In this document: positions 17,246 to 26,193 of the stretch, in pieces | How positions within the stretch are numbered: the stretch's first letter is position 1 | Layout: the number at the start of each line of letters is the position of its first letter | Source: Mesobacillus jeotgali | GTDB taxonomy: Bacteria; Bacillota; Bacilli; Bacillales; Cytobacillaceae | DNA: 64,000 bases | NCBI RefSeq assembly: GCF_014856545.2 | Contig: NZ_CP109811.1 | Location: 3,342,001 to 3,406,000 of the forward strand | Reading direction: 5' to 3' | The notes under the pieces: model-generated | What the model was told of the DNA's origin: nothing | Database searches by the model: none | What the model saw: only the letters and a program-made list of their open reading frames with translations | Translations under genes and position numbers: made by a program

Positions 17246-18361
17246 CTAGATAAAGGTAAACGGATCTGTTCCTATGTCAGATGGAATGAATTTAACATCA
17301 AACCCTTTTTCTTTACATAGTCCCTCCATCACCGTGGCGACTCCCTTTTTCATGATTTTTTCGACATTATGTCCCGGATCAATCATATTCAATCCGGCCA
17401 TCAGGGCATCGTGTGCTGTGTGATAGTAGATATCCCCAGTAATATAAACGTCTGCTCCGCGGAATTTCGCCTGTGAGTAATACTTATTTCCGTCACCGCC
17501 TAGGACAGCTACTTTTTTCACCTTCGCGTTCAAGTCCCCGACGACTCGGACTTTATCGACTCCCAAAGCTTCCTTTACTACTTTGGCATATTCAGAAAGG
17601 GTCGTCTCTTCGACTTGCCCGATTCTTCCAAGTCCTAGTTGTTCCCCGGTATTATCAAGTCGATAAATATCATAGGCGACCTCCTCATAAGGATGGGCCT
17701 TGATCATAGCCTGGATGACTTTCTTTTCAATACTCTGCGGAAAAATCATTTCTACGCGCACTTCATTGACTGCTTCAAGCTTCCCTTGTTCGCCGATATG
17801 AGGATCTGTATTTTCCCCCGGCAGGAAACGTCCTTCCCCCGCTCCGGAGAACGAACAATGGCTATAGTTGCCGATTGCTCCGGCTCCTGCATTTCCTAAG
17901 GCATCCCGCAATCGCACTGCATCTTCCTCTGGTACGAACACGACTAGCTTTTTCAGTTGATCCTCATAGGTAGGTACAAGCACTTGAGGGTTCTTTAAAC
18001 CAAGAGCAGCAGCCAGGAGGTCATTTACGCCTCCCTTTGCCACATCCAGGTTTGTGTGTGCCGCATATACTGCGATGTCATGCTTAATCAGCCTGGCAAT
18101 CATTCGTCCGGCAGGAGTGTCCGTCGCGATTTTTTTCAATGGCCGGAATATCGGCGGATGGTGGGCGATGATTAACTGAGCGTTCCGGGCAATCGCCTCC
18201 TCCACCACTTCCTCTGTTACATCAAGAGCCACGAGGACGTTCTCAACCGGTTGATTCAACGCCCCGATTTGCAGGCCGACCTTATCGCCTTCCATTGCAA
18301 ATGCCCTGGGTGAAAATTGTTCAAAAAGCTGAATTACTTCATGTCCATTCACTTTTTTCAC
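17246..18361 (-). CDS. yqfO: Nif3/DUF34 family metal-binding protein YqfO
   Basis: A 371-aa protein of the Nif3-like family. The two Nif3 halves carry the dinuclear-metal ligands: LIIAHHPPIF and VYAAHTNLD in the N-terminal part, and DIYYHTAHDALMAGLNMIDPGHNVE in the C-terminal part. Between them (about residues 130-235) is the CutA-like inserted domain typical of the longer Gram-positive members. The biochemical role is unsettled; a GTP cyclohydrolase-type name is often used without proof in bacteria. It overlaps the end of trmK by 4 bp (18358-18361), so the two are translationally coupled. Confidence 0.9.
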   Translation of the reverse strand: MKKVNGHEVIQLFEQFSPRAFAMEGDKVGLQIGALNQPVENVLVALDVTEEVVEEAIARNAQLIIAHHPPIFRPLKKIATDTPAGRMIARLIKHDIAVYAAHTNLDVAKGGVNDLLAAALGLKNPQVLVPTYEDQLKKLVVFVPEEDAVRLRDALGNAGAGAIGNYSHCSFSGAGEGRFLPGENTDPHIGEQGKLEAVNEVRVEMIFPQSIEKKVIQAMIKAHPYEEVAYDIYRLDNTGEQLGLGRIGQVEETTLSEYAKVVKEALGVDKVRVVGDLNAKVKKVAVLGGDGNKYYSQAKFRGADVYITGDIYYHTAHDALMAGLNMIDPGHNVEKIMKKGVATVMEGLCKEKGFDVKFIPSDIGTDPFTFI

Positions 18362-19068
18362 TGTAACGCCTCCTCTGCCATCTTTAGTTTTGTTTTCAGT
18401 TCCTGTCTCTTGCTTTCGGTCTCATCATTCTGCACAGCCTCATCCAGCTGCTTTAAGATTCGCTCCCAATTTCTCTTTTCTGCACTCCACTTTTCTTTAA
18501 ACACTGCAGTCTTTTCCTTTAGTAAAAATGGACCAAACAATATTCCTAGTTCCACATCGAGATCCTGATAAGGCTTCAGCGGTTCACCCTGTTCCGCTAC
18601 AAGGACCTCATAAATTTTCCGGTCTTCTTCAAGGATTTCTTCTTTAACCAGTTCCCACCCATTGTCAATCAGCCATCTGCGCACTGCAAAGCTGCCAACA
18701 TTAGGCTGGAGGACAAGCCTGCTGACTCCTTGCAGTTTCAATTTTCCTTTTTCAAGGATCGTTGAAATCAATGTACCGCCCATACCGGCGATCGTTATAC
18801 AATCTACCTCTCCAGCTTCAATAACTTCAAGGCCGTCCCCTTTTCTGACGAAAATCTTGTCTGTTAGGTTTTCCTCCTGAACTTGTTCAAGGGCAGATTG
18901 AAACGGCCCTTCTGCGACCTCACCAGCTATCGCCATCGGGACAGTTCCCTTTATTACAACATGACAAGGAAGATAGGCATGGTCAGAACCGATATCGGCC
19001 AGCCTCGCCGCCTTTGGAATATTATTTGCAACGGCTTCAAGCCGGTCTGAGAGTTTTTCAGTATTCAT
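18358..19068 (-). CDS. trmK: tRNA (adenine-22-N1)-methyltransferase TrmK
   Basis: A 236-aa SAM-dependent methyltransferase that makes m1A22 in tRNA. The Rossmann core carries motif I LADIGSDHAYLP (about 24-35), the acidic loop, and the TrmK signature ITIAGMGGTLISTILEKGK (about 92-110), followed by LVLQPNVGSFAVRRWL. The C-terminal coiled segment (about 165-236) is Lys/Glu rich, as in B. subtilis YqfN. The ATG at 19068 is favoured over the GTG at 19077 because GGGTGACG overlaps the latter. Gene order trmK-yqfO is conserved. Confidence 0.92.
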   Translation of the reverse strand: MNTEKLSDRLEAVANNIPKAARLADIGSDHAYLPCHVVIKGTVPMAIAGEVAEGPFQSALEQVQEENLTDKIFVRKGDGLEVIEAGEVDCITIAGMGGTLISTILEKGKLKLQGVSRLVLQPNVGSFAVRRWLIDNGWELVKEEILEEDRKIYEVLVAEQGEPLKPYQDLDVELGILFGPFLLKEKTAVFKEKWSAEKRNWERILKQLDEAVQNDETESKRQELKTKLKMAEEALQ

Positions 19069-19140
19069 AAACGTCACCCACTAAATCGTATTTTGCTTTT
19101 TTAAGTATATGAAACACCATGCCTATTGTCCAATTATCCT

Positions 19141-19180
19141 AAAAAAAAGCAAAGGCCCTTTGCGGATGCAAAGAGCCTTT
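19141..19180 (-). terminator. cccA terminator
   Basis: AAAGGCCCTTTGC and GCAAAGAGCCTTT pair with one mismatch around GGAT. The left A8 is the U-tract on the minus strand. It lies just after the cccA stop. Confidence 0.88.
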
Positions 19181-19187
19181 ACAAAAA

Positions 19188-19553
19188 TTACTTCAATTCA
19201 TTGACAATCCATTCTGCCATTTCTGCTTCCTTGCCAGCAGCCATTCCTGGTGGCATGTTGCCTTTACCATTAACCAAAATGTCTTGAATTTCTTCTTTGG
19301 AATACTTGCTGCCAACACCTTTCAAGGCTGGACCAGATACACCTTCATACTGGTTTCCGTGGCACGCTGCGCAAGATTGCTGGTAGAACTTCTCAGGGTT
19401 CACTTCAGCAGTTTCTTCTGTCTTTTCACCGCCGCCTTCTTTTTCCTTAGCAAGGTCCTTGGAATCCCCTACACCCTTGAAAGAAAGCAGGAACATCAAG
19501 CCGATCCCCATCACCATGATCAACACGAACGGGATAATTGGATTACGATTCAT
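19188..19553 (-). CDS. cccA: Membrane-anchored cytochrome c-550
   Basis: A 121-aa electron-transfer protein. One N-terminal membrane anchor (about residues 4-25) is followed by a charged linker and a small cytochrome c domain. The haem site is CAACH (CXXCH) near residue 62, with the distal Met ligand in the GNMPPGM segment. It is anchored on the outer face of the membrane and delivers electrons to terminal oxidases. Two tandem ATG codons occur. The second, at 19553, is preferred because AGGAGG lies 7-8 nt upstream. It ends in its own terminator. Confidence 0.93.
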   Translation of the reverse strand: MNRNPIIPFVLIMVMGIGLMFLLSFKGVGDSKDLAKEKEGGGEKTEETAEVNPEKFYQQSCAACHGNQYEGVSGPALKGVGSKYSKEEIQDILVNGKGNMPPGMAAGKEAEMAEWIVNELK

Positions 19554-19682
19554 CATATACCCTCCTTTATGTACAACATCAAATCTTAAATAATGAATTC
19601 ACACAGATATTATTTTACTTGAAAAACGTTTACAGGGAAAGTAAAAAAGCAAACTTTGTCACACTTGTTCACAATTTAGACA

Positions 19683-19710
19683 AAAAACTCCATCGTTAGA
19701 TGAAGTTTTT
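19683..19710 (-). terminator. Acyl-CoA dehydrogenase terminator
   Basis: AAAACTCCATC and GATGAAGTTTT form a stem with a GTTA loop. The left A run provides the U-tract on the minus strand. Confidence 0.82.
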
Positions 19711-19738
19711 CTGTACAAAGCATATTTAGGATACCCTT

Positions 19739-20878
19739 TTAGCAGCCAATTAATCTGGCAATCACCATTCTTTGGACTTCTGAAGTGCCTTCACCAATCT
19801 CTAGCAGCTTCGCATCCCTCATGTATCTTTCTACTTCGTACTCTCTCATATAGCCATAGCCGCCATGGATCTGAACAGCCTGGTCAGCCACTTCCATCGC
19901 AATCTCTGAAGCATAAAGCTTGCACATCGAAGCTTCCTTGGAGAATGGGCGTCCTTGATCCTTCAGCCAGGCAGCCTTATAAACCATATTGCGGGCTAGT
20001 TCAATTTTCATTGCCATATCGGCAAGCTTGAACTGGATAGCCTGGAACTGTGAGATAGGTCTGCCGAACTGCTGTCTTTCCTTAGCGTACTGGAGTGCTT
20101 TTTCATAAGCGGCCTGAGCCACTCCAACAGCCATCGCACCTATGCCGATTCTGCCGCCGTCCAAGGTCACAAGGAATTGCTTGAAACCCTCCCCTTTCTT
20201 GCCAAGCAGGTTCTCAACGGGAACATGAACATCCTCCATCACCAGCTGAGTGGTATTCGATGCATTCAACCCCATCTTTTCATAATTGTCAATGACAGAA
20301 AATCCTGGTGCATCAGTTGGTACGATAATCGCACTGATTTCCTTTTTACCATCCACATTGCCAGTGATCGCCGTCATTGCGAGATGTTTGGCATAACTGG
20401 CATTCGTGATAAAGTTCTTGCTGCCATTGATGATGTATTCTCCATCCACTTCTTTGGCTGTTGTCTGTGTTCCTCCTGCATCCGAGCCTGCATTTGGTTC
20501 TGTCAGTCCGAAAGCTCCCAGTGACTCGCCTGTACAGATTGGTGCCAGGTATTTTTGTTTCTGCTCCTCTGTACCAAATAGATTGATAGGAGCACCTCCA
20601 AGAGATATGTGGGCAGAGTATGTAATCCCAGTTGAGGCGCATGCTTTACTTAATTCCTCGGTCACAATCGCAAAACTGACCGTATCAGCTCCTGCTCCGC
20701 CGTATTCCTCCGGGAATGGCAAGCCCAGCATCCCAAGCTCTCCAAGCTTTTTGAAGATGTCTGTCGGGAATTGTTTTGTTTTATCTCTTTCAATCGCTCC
20801 AGGAGCAACTTCTTCCTCCGCAAATTCTCTGATTGTCCTTTTAATCATTGCCTGTTCTGATGTTAAATCGAAATTCAT
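19739..20878 (-). CDS. Acyl-CoA dehydrogenase
   Basis: A 379-aa FAD enzyme of the short/branched-chain acyl-CoA dehydrogenase family. Landmarks are LSKACASTGITYSAHISLG, GAFGLTEPNAGSDAGG (family signature 1), FITNASYAKH, and QIHGGYGYMREYEVERYMRDAKLLEIGEGTSEVQRMVIAR at the C terminus. The last holds signature 2 and the catalytic Glu of the EIGEGTSE motif. It oxidises an acyl-CoA in fatty-acid or branched-chain amino-acid breakdown; chain length cannot be told. The ATG at 20878 (MNFDLTSEQ) follows AAGGGGG; the 14-residue upstream extension is rejected. It stands alone, without electron-transfer flavoprotein genes nearby, and it is an insertion relative to the B. subtilis order. Confidence 0.93.
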   Translation of the reverse strand: MNFDLTSEQAMIKRTIREFAEEEVAPGAIERDKTKQFPTDIFKKLGELGMLGLPFPEEYGGAGADTVSFAIVTEELSKACASTGITYSAHISLGGAPINLFGTEEQKQKYLAPICTGESLGAFGLTEPNAGSDAGGTQTTAKEVDGEYIINGSKNFITNASYAKHLAMTAITGNVDGKKEISAIIVPTDAPGFSVIDNYEKMGLNASNTTQLVMEDVHVPVENLLGKKGEGFKQFLVTLDGGRIGIGAMAVGVAQAAYEKALQYAKERQQFGRPISQFQAIQFKLADMAMKIELARNMVYKAAWLKDQGRPFSKEASMCKLYASEIAMEVADQAVQIHGGYGYMREYEVERYMRDAKLLEIGEGTSEVQRMVIARLIGC

Positions 20879-20976
20879 TTCCATCCCCCTTAAAACATTG
20901 AATGCGTTTACATTCTTCATTATAAAGGTGAATAAACAATTTTCTCAACATTTAAAAACTTTTAAATTGTTAAAAA

Positions 20977-21507
20977 TTATATAAATATAGTAATTAGCAG
21001 GACAATTAACCCGATGATTCCTGATAATTTGAAGCTTACCATCTTCCACCTCGTCCCTGCTGTAATCCACAATAAGCAGTTAAGACCAGCTATGATGTAA
21101 AGCATGACGGAATGGTCTGGAAATATTATTTCAGCTGCCTGAACAGATGTGATTAATAAAAGAAGTGCAGAAGCGAGTACTGGGATCAAATCAAAAAAAG
21201 ATTTTTTCACCATGTAAATGGCTGCTGAAAGGGTACTAATACCAAAAAAAATAATGAAGGCAGTTTGCAAAAAGAGCGACAATTCAGTAAAATAAAATAA
21301 AAAAACTGAAAGCGATAACAAGCCAGCCAAAATAAAACTAATGAATCCGGGCATGCCTTTCGGTCCTTTTCCCTGAGGCAATTCGACTTCAGTGCCACCT
21401 TCTGTATATAAGTTCAAAAGAAAGTCACAATAGTGCTCCGGCAGCATCCTGTTTTGTTTCCAGTACTTAATCTCATTGGTGATGATTTTCCTGCGATGGT
21501 CATCCAT
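20977..21507 (-). CDS. Hypothetical membrane protein downstream of sigA
   Basis: Not recognised as a named family. About 176 aa if started at the ATG at 21507. A soluble N-terminal part (MDDHRRKIITNEIKYWKQNRMLPEHYCDFLLNLYTEGG) resembles the short helical heads seen in front of some small membrane proteins. Four to five hydrophobic segments follow, in pairs, with no charged catalytic motif. The frame stays open to an ATG at 21552, but that codon touches the sigA terminator and has no ribosome site. AGGATGTG lies 8 nt from the ATG at 21507. Likely transcribed by read-through from sigA or its own promoter. Its own terminator was not seen. Confidence 0.6.
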   Translation of the reverse strand: MDDHRRKIITNEIKYWKQNRMLPEHYCDFLLNLYTEGGTEVELPQGKGPKGMPGFISFILAGLLSLSVFLFYFTELSLFLQTAFIIFFGISTLSAAIYMVKKSFFDLIPVLASALLLLITSVQAAEIIFPDHSVMLYIIAGLNCLLWITAGTRWKMVSFKLSGIIGLIVLLITIFI

Positions 21508-21550
21508 AGTTGGGCACATCCTGTCTGATTGGTTTCCTTGATAAAAGTTC

Positions 21551-21599
21551 ATAAAAAAAGGAATAATTTACTTTTATTTTAAAAAGTAAATTATTCCTT
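21551..21599 (-). terminator. sigA operon terminator
   Basis: A long AT-rich stem, AAGGAATAATTTACTTTT paired with AAAAGTAAATTATTCCTT, with A7 on the left giving the U-tract on the minus strand. It lies just beyond the sigA stop at 21607. Confidence 0.88.
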
Positions 21600-21606
21600 G
21601 GCAATC

Positions 21607-22737
21607 CTATTCTAAAAAGTCTTTCAAACGTTTGCTGCGGCTTGGGTGCCTTAGCTTGCGAAGTGCTTTAGCTTCGATTTGACGAATACGCTCGCGAGTA
21701 ACGCCAAATACCTTGCCCACTTCTTCCAGAGTGCGTGTACGTCCATCATCAAGACCGAAACGGAGTCTAAGGACATTCTCTTCACGGTCAGTAAGAGTGT
21801 CAAGGACATCCTCCAGCTGTTCCTTCAAAAGCTCATAAGCAGCATGTTCTGAAGGAGATGTAGCATCCTGGTCCTCGATGAAATCCCCAAGGTGGGAATC
21901 ATCTTCTTCCCCGATTGGTGTTTCGAGGGATACCGGCTCCTGGGCAATCTTCAGGATTTCACGTACTTTTTCAGGGGACAGGTCCATGTCTTCACCGATC
22001 TCTTCTGGTGTCGGTTCGCGTCCTAAGTCTTGAAGGAGCTGCCTTTGAACACGAATCAATTTATTGATTGTTTCCACCATATGGACAGGAATCCTGATTG
22101 TCCTTGCCTGGTCAGCGATGGCACGAGTGATGGCCTGACGAATCCACCAGGTAGCATAGGTACTGAATTTAAATCCTTTGCGGTAATCGAACTTTTCGAC
22201 AGCCTTGATCAAGCCCATGTTTCCTTCCTGAATCAGGTCAAGGAATAACATGCCACGGCCAACATAACGTTTCGCGATACTTACTACAAGTCGAAGGTTG
22301 GCTTCGGCGAGTCGTCTTTTGGCTTCCTCATCGCCTTGTTCAATTCGTTCTGCCAGATTGATCTCTTCTTCTGCAGAAAGCAGGTCAACTCGGCCAATCT
22401 CTTTTAGGTACATCCTTACCGGGTCATTGATCTTTACTCCCGGCGGGACACTTAAGTCATTCAAGTCGAATTCTTCATCGTCTTTGGCAAGCTGTTTGAT
22501 ATCAGGGTCTTCTGCTTCATCACTTTCGCCTACGAGTTCAATCCCTTGTTCACCAAGGAACTCATAGTATTCATCCATCTGATCGGAATCAAGGTCGAAG
22601 CTTGATAGCCTTTCTGCGATATCATCATAAGCAAGGACACCTGTTTTCTTGCCAATTGCCGTTAACTGGTCTTTTACTTGTTCAACTGTCACTTCATTTT
22701 CGGTGACTTCTTTAGAACGGGCTGACTTTTCAGCCAT
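21607..22737 (-). CDS. sigA: Primary sigma factor SigA (RpoD)
   Basis: The vegetative sigma-70 factor, 376 aa. Region 1.1 is the N-terminal acidic part. Region 1.2 is [21 protein letters not shown]. Regions 2.1-2.4 span [72 protein letters not shown]. Region 3 follows, then region 4.2 with the helix-turn-helix [41 protein letters not shown]. Length and motifs are those of B. subtilis SigA. The ATG at 22737 follows GGAGGGGG. It is last in the yqxD-dnaG-sigA macromolecular synthesis operon and lies 43 bp after dnaG. Confidence 0.98.
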   Translation of the reverse strand: MAEKSARSKEVTENEVTVEQVKDQLTAIGKKTGVLAYDDIAERLSSFDLDSDQMDEYYEFLGEQGIELVGESDEAEDPDIKQLAKDDEEFDLNDLSVPPGVKINDPVRMYLKEIGRVDLLSAEEEINLAERIEQGDEEAKRRLAEANLRLVVSIAKRYVGRGMLFLDLIQEGNMGLIKAVEKFDYRKGFKFSTYATWWIRQAITRAIADQARTIRIPVHMVETINKLIRVQRQLLQDLGREPTPEEIGEDMDLSPEKVREILKIAQEPVSLETPIGEEDDSHLGDFIEDQDATSPSEHAAYELLKEQLEDVLDTLTDREENVLRLRFGLDDGRTRTLEEVGKVFGVTRERIRQIEAKALRKLRHPSRSKRLKDFLE

Positions 22738-22780
22738 ATGTCCCCCTCCTTCCAAAAATCAAAAACAATCAGCATAAGCT

Positions 22781-24586
22781 CTATAAGGTCTTGCGCAAGT
22801 GGATTATTTCCGTGGCGATTGCCGCAGCGCGCAAGAAATCGTTTTGTCGTTCTGCCTGTTTTTGTTCTGCCATTTTTTCCTTTATTTTTAACATTTTTTG
22901 ATAATTCAAGACCTGCTTGATATAATCAGATAATTCCTGGTCACTGATTTCCTCGTTAAGAGGCATTATTTCTATATCAGCAACGACCCTTTTAAGCTTA
23001 TTATCCTGGAGATAATTTAAGAACGCTCCCGGGTCAGGATCATGTCCTTTTTCATAGTATGCAAATAAATAAGTAATAATAGCCTGGTGTTCGTCAATGT
23101 TTAATGTACTTCCTGCAAGCATTTCCTGTACCTTATAGGCGATATCGGCATCTCTCATCATATGATAGATCATTCGCCTTTCGGCCGTATGGTAGGCAGG
23201 CTTTAAGTCTGACTTCCTTGTATAGCTCACAGGCCTTGATTCTGGCCGCTGTTGATTTTGCCTTTTTGGCGCGGATGCTTGAACCAGTTGATTGAGCTGT
23301 TGGACCAGTGCATCAAGCGAAAGCGAAAACTCATTCGCAAGCTGTCTCAAGTACAGATCCTTTTCTACTGCTTTATCGAGAGTGCTGATTTCTTTAAGTA
23401 CTTCTTCGATATATTGCAGGCGATCTCCTTCATTCTGGAGGTTTTTCCCACGGCGATAATATATTAATTTAAATGCCATCAAAGTGGCACTGGAACCAAT
23501 TATATCGTTCCGGAATTTTTCCTCGCCATGTATCTTTATGAAATCGTCTGGATCCATTCCATCAGGCATCGTTGCAACCCTGACATTCACCCCTGCTTTG
23601 GAAAGCATGCTTGATGCCCTAAAGGCTGCTTCAATGCCGGCTTTATCCGAGTCGTAACAAACCGTTACAGCTTGAACATTTCTTTTCAGCAAGGAGATAT
23701 GTTCCTCTGTCAAGGATGTTCCCATCGTGGCGACACCATTTTCAACGCCTGCACGATTAGCGGAAATAACATCCGCAAAGCCTTCAAAAAGTACAGCCTG
23801 CTGCTGTTTCCGAATCGATCCGCGGGCGAGATGAAAATTATATAAAGTTTTACTTTTATTGAAGATTTGCGTTTCGGGACTGTTCAGATATTTGGGCTCT
23901 TCGTCCCCCATTGCTCTCCCTGAAAACGCAATCGTATTACCCTGATGATCCAGGATCGGAAACATGATCCTGTTCCGGAACCTGTCAAAGTAGGTACCAT
24001 CGTTTTCCCGCTGAATGACCAATCCTGCTTTCACAATCAGTTCCAGCGAAAATCCCCGTTTTTCGAGCAGCTTAACCGCAAAATCCCATGAAGGCAGTGC
24101 ATAGCCGATTTGGAAGCGGTCAATTGACTCCTGGGTGAACCCCCTGTTAAGAAGGTATTCCAGGGCATCCTGACCCTCTTTTGTGTTTACAAGCAAATGA
24201 TGGTAGAATTTACGCAATAGTTCATGCGCTTCAATCATTTGCTTCGATCCTTCAGGTAGCTGTGGATTTCTGCCTGCAGCCTGCCCTTCAAGCTTCAGTT
24301 CAATGTTAGCCCGATCAGCTAGCTTCACTGCAGCTTCTTGAAACGACAGTCCGTCAATATCCATCAGGAATGAAAATACATTCCCGCCGGCTCCACAACC
24401 AAAGCAGTGATAAATCTGCTTATCAGGTGAAACGGAAAATGACGGAGAGTTTTCCCCATGAAATGGACAAAGCCCAAAGTAGTTCCGGCCTTGTTTTTTC
24501 AATTGGACATAATCACCAATGACATCGACTATTTCAACCGCTTGCCGGATTTCATTTACTTTTTCCTCGGCAATCCTCTCTGCCAT
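22781..24586 (-). CDS. dnaG: DNA primase DnaG
   Basis: A 601-aa primase that lays down RNA primers at the replication fork. The N-terminal zinc ribbon reads CPFHGENSPSFSVSPDKQIYHCFGCGAGGNVFSFLMD (C, H, C, C ligands). The catalytic core follows, with FRNRIMFPILDHQGNTIAFSGRAMGDEEPKYLNSPET, and the Toprim motif AVLFEGFADVISANRAG and VTVCYDSDKAGIEAA. The C-terminal third is the DnaB-helicase-interacting region. The ATG at 24586 (second Met) lies at a better distance from AGAGGTC than the ATG at 24592. It is preceded by yqxD with a 15-bp gap. Confidence 0.97.
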   Translation of the reverse strand: MAERIAEEKVNEIRQAVEIVDVIGDYVQLKKQGRNYFGLCPFHGENSPSFSVSPDKQIYHCFGCGAGGNVFSFLMDIDGLSFQEAAVKLADRANIELKLEGQAAGRNPQLPEGSKQMIEAHELLRKFYHHLLVNTKEGQDALEYLLNRGFTQESIDRFQIGYALPSWDFAVKLLEKRGFSLELIVKAGLVIQRENDGTYFDRFRNRIMFPILDHQGNTIAFSGRAMGDEEPKYLNSPETQIFNKSKTLYNFHLARGSIRKQQQAVLFEGFADVISANRAGVENGVATMGTSLTEEHISLLKRNVQAVTVCYDSDKAGIEAAFRASSMLSKAGVNVRVATMPDGMDPDDFIKIHGEEKFRNDIIGSSATLMAFKLIYYRRGKNLQNEGDRLQYIEEVLKEISTLDKAVEKDLYLRQLANEFSLSLDALVQQLNQLVQASAPKRQNQQRPESRPVSYTRKSDLKPAYHTAERRMIYHMMRDADIAYKVQEMLAGSTLNIDEHQAIITYLFAYYEKGHDPDPGAFLNYLQDNKLKRVVADIEIMPLNEEISDQELSDYIKQVLNYQKMLKIKEKMAEQKQAERQNDFLRAAAIATEIIHLRKTL

Positions 24587-24601
24587 AAGCATGACCTCTA
24601 A

Positions 24602-25087
24602 CTAGTTGTGATTCGTTGAACATACCTTACAATTCAATAAAAGCATATTCAATCCCTTTATAAACTTTTCCCTGTCTTTTTCAGTAAAGGGTTTTGGCCC
24701 TTTTCCGTAGGATCCCTGCCTTCTTGCCTTGGCAGAAAGATATCTTAAGTCAAGAGCAGTCTGAATGTCCTTTTCTTCAAATAAATTTCCCCTTGGAGAG
24801 ATGGCATAAACCCCTTTCGCAATAAGGGTAGAGGCAAGACCAATGTCCTGCGTCACCGCAAAATCACCTTTTTTTACGTGATTCATTAAATAAAGGTCTA
24901 CAGCCTCCTTATGAGAATCGACAAAAACCCAGTTCTGCCCTTGAAGATCATTCTTCATATGGGCATATGAAGCCACAAAAACAGCTTCGATGGAAAACTT
25001 CGAAGCGATTTCGACAATTTCCTTAATGACCGGGCAAGAGTCTGCATCAACAAAAAGGGTCTGACTGTTGATTTTACTAGTATTAAT
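24602..25087 (-). CDS. yqxD: YaiI/YqxD family protein (UPF0178), probable AUU start
   Basis: A PIN-like fold protein of the YaiI/YqxD family, function unproven. The conserved core starts with LFVDADSCPVIKEIVEIASKFSIEAVFVASYAH, then WVFVDSHKEAVDLYLMNHVKKGDFAVTQDIGLASTLIAKG and ISPRGNLFEE, then LRYLSAKARRQGSYGKGPKPFTEKDREKF. The only ordinary start codon in frame is a GTG at 24976, inside the family core, which would delete the VDAD motif. The frame is open upstream to a TGA at 25094-25096. A GGAGTGAT (25093-25100) lies 9 nt ahead of an in-frame ATT at 25085-25087. That start gives 161 aa, close to the family length, so I call an AUU start. A sequencing error at the true start codon is the alternative. 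Confidence 0.75.
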   Translation of the reverse strand: MNTSKINSQTLFVDADSCPVIKEIVEIASKFSIEAVFVASYAHMKNDLQGQNWVFVDSHKEAVDLYLMNHVKKGDFAVTQDIGLASTLIAKGVYAISPRGNLFEEKDIQTALDLRYLSAKARRQGSYGKGPKPFTEKDREKFIKGLNMLLLNCKVCSTNHN

Positions 25088-25317
25088 TCTACATCACTCC
25101 GCATATTCCTTCTAAAGGAATGGATTTTTTTAAGGGAATTTTGTCGAATTTTTTCGCGGTCAACATCTTGACAACTGATAGTAAATAGTTTATTCGTAAT
25201 CTGTCCAGTCTAAACCTAAACAGATACATTTTTATCACAATTTTTTATTATAGTATAAGAAAGGCTATTTTTCCATTATTTTTTCTTGGTTAATGCATTA
25301 ATCCGGTAAAGAGAACT

Positions 25318-25349
25318 GTCAAAAAGAAAAGCACATAAAAATATGTGCT
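25318..25349 (-). terminator. ccpN-yqfL terminator
   Basis: AGCACATA and TATGTGCT form a stem with an AAAA loop, and the left A-rich run is the U-tract on the minus strand. It lies at the yqfL stop. Confidence 0.82.
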
Positions 25350-25350
25350 A

Positions 25351-26165
25351 CTAGTCCATCTTCTTGTTACGGACCATATTCAGGATGACATTAGCCGTTT
25401 CTTCAACCGCTTTGTTTGTTACATCAATGACTGGACACCCTATCTTTTCGACAATCCCATCGAAATATTCGATCTCTTCCTTGATTCTTTCGATATTGGC
25501 ATAAATCGCCTGATCGTTCAATCCGAGTGAAATTAATCTCTCACGGCGGATTTGGTTCAATTTATCCGGGGTGATCCTAAGGCCGAAACATTTTTCCTTT
25601 GGTACAAGAAACAATTCTTCAGGCGGGTCGACTTCCGGGACCAGCGGTACATTCGCGACTTTGTAGCGCTTATGGGCCAGGTATTGAGATAGTGGGGTTT
25701 GGATGTTCTCGAGACTCCCACGAGAACAATATCCGCTTTCAGTATTCCTCTTGGGTCGCGGCCATCATCGTATTTTACTGCAAATTCTATTGCTTCAACT
25801 TTTTTGAAATAATCTTCGTCAAGTTTCCGGACAAGTCCAGGTTCGTATAACGGGGTCTCACCGCTAAGGGTTTGAATTTGCTTCATGAGCGGGCCGATGA
25901 TGTCACAAGCATATATTCCCTCTCTAGCAGCAGACTCCTGAAGATAATCACTGATATCAGGCTTAACCAGTGTATAAGCGATCATCCCTCCATCATGCTT
26001 AGCCATCGAAATAACTTCATCAATATGTACTTTATCCTCAACGTAAGGGAACCTTTTAAGTGAAACATCCAAGTGTTCGAATTGGCTGATGGCAGCCTTC
26101 GTAACGAGCTCTGCTGTTTCTCCGACTGAATCAGAAACCACATAAATAATAGGTGTTTTACTCAT
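25351..26165 (-). pseudogene. yqfL: Kinase/pyrophosphorylase YqfL (PSRP family), single-base frameshift
   Basis: Family members (about 270 aa) add or remove phosphate on a target enzyme (typically PPDK or PEP synthase). In B. subtilis YqfL acts with CcpN in gluconeogenic control. Here the N-terminal part (from 26165, [42 protein letters not shown]) and the C-terminal part ([51 protein letters not shown]) are in different frames. Adding one base in the run at 25694-25700 restores [37 protein letters not shown], so exactly one base is missing. The break falls inside the P-loop-like nucleotide motif. With that base restored the length is 271 aa. Either a real null allele or a homopolymer read error. 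Confidence 0.9.
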
Positions 26166-26193
26166 CTTTGATCAACCCCTTCTATTTGCTTCA

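Noticed and set aside
25168..25200. TTGACA on the plus strand as promoter for an RNA in the yqxD-yqfL gap
   Set aside because: The best -10 at 17 bp is poor (TATTCG), and no plus-strand gene or structured RNA follows.
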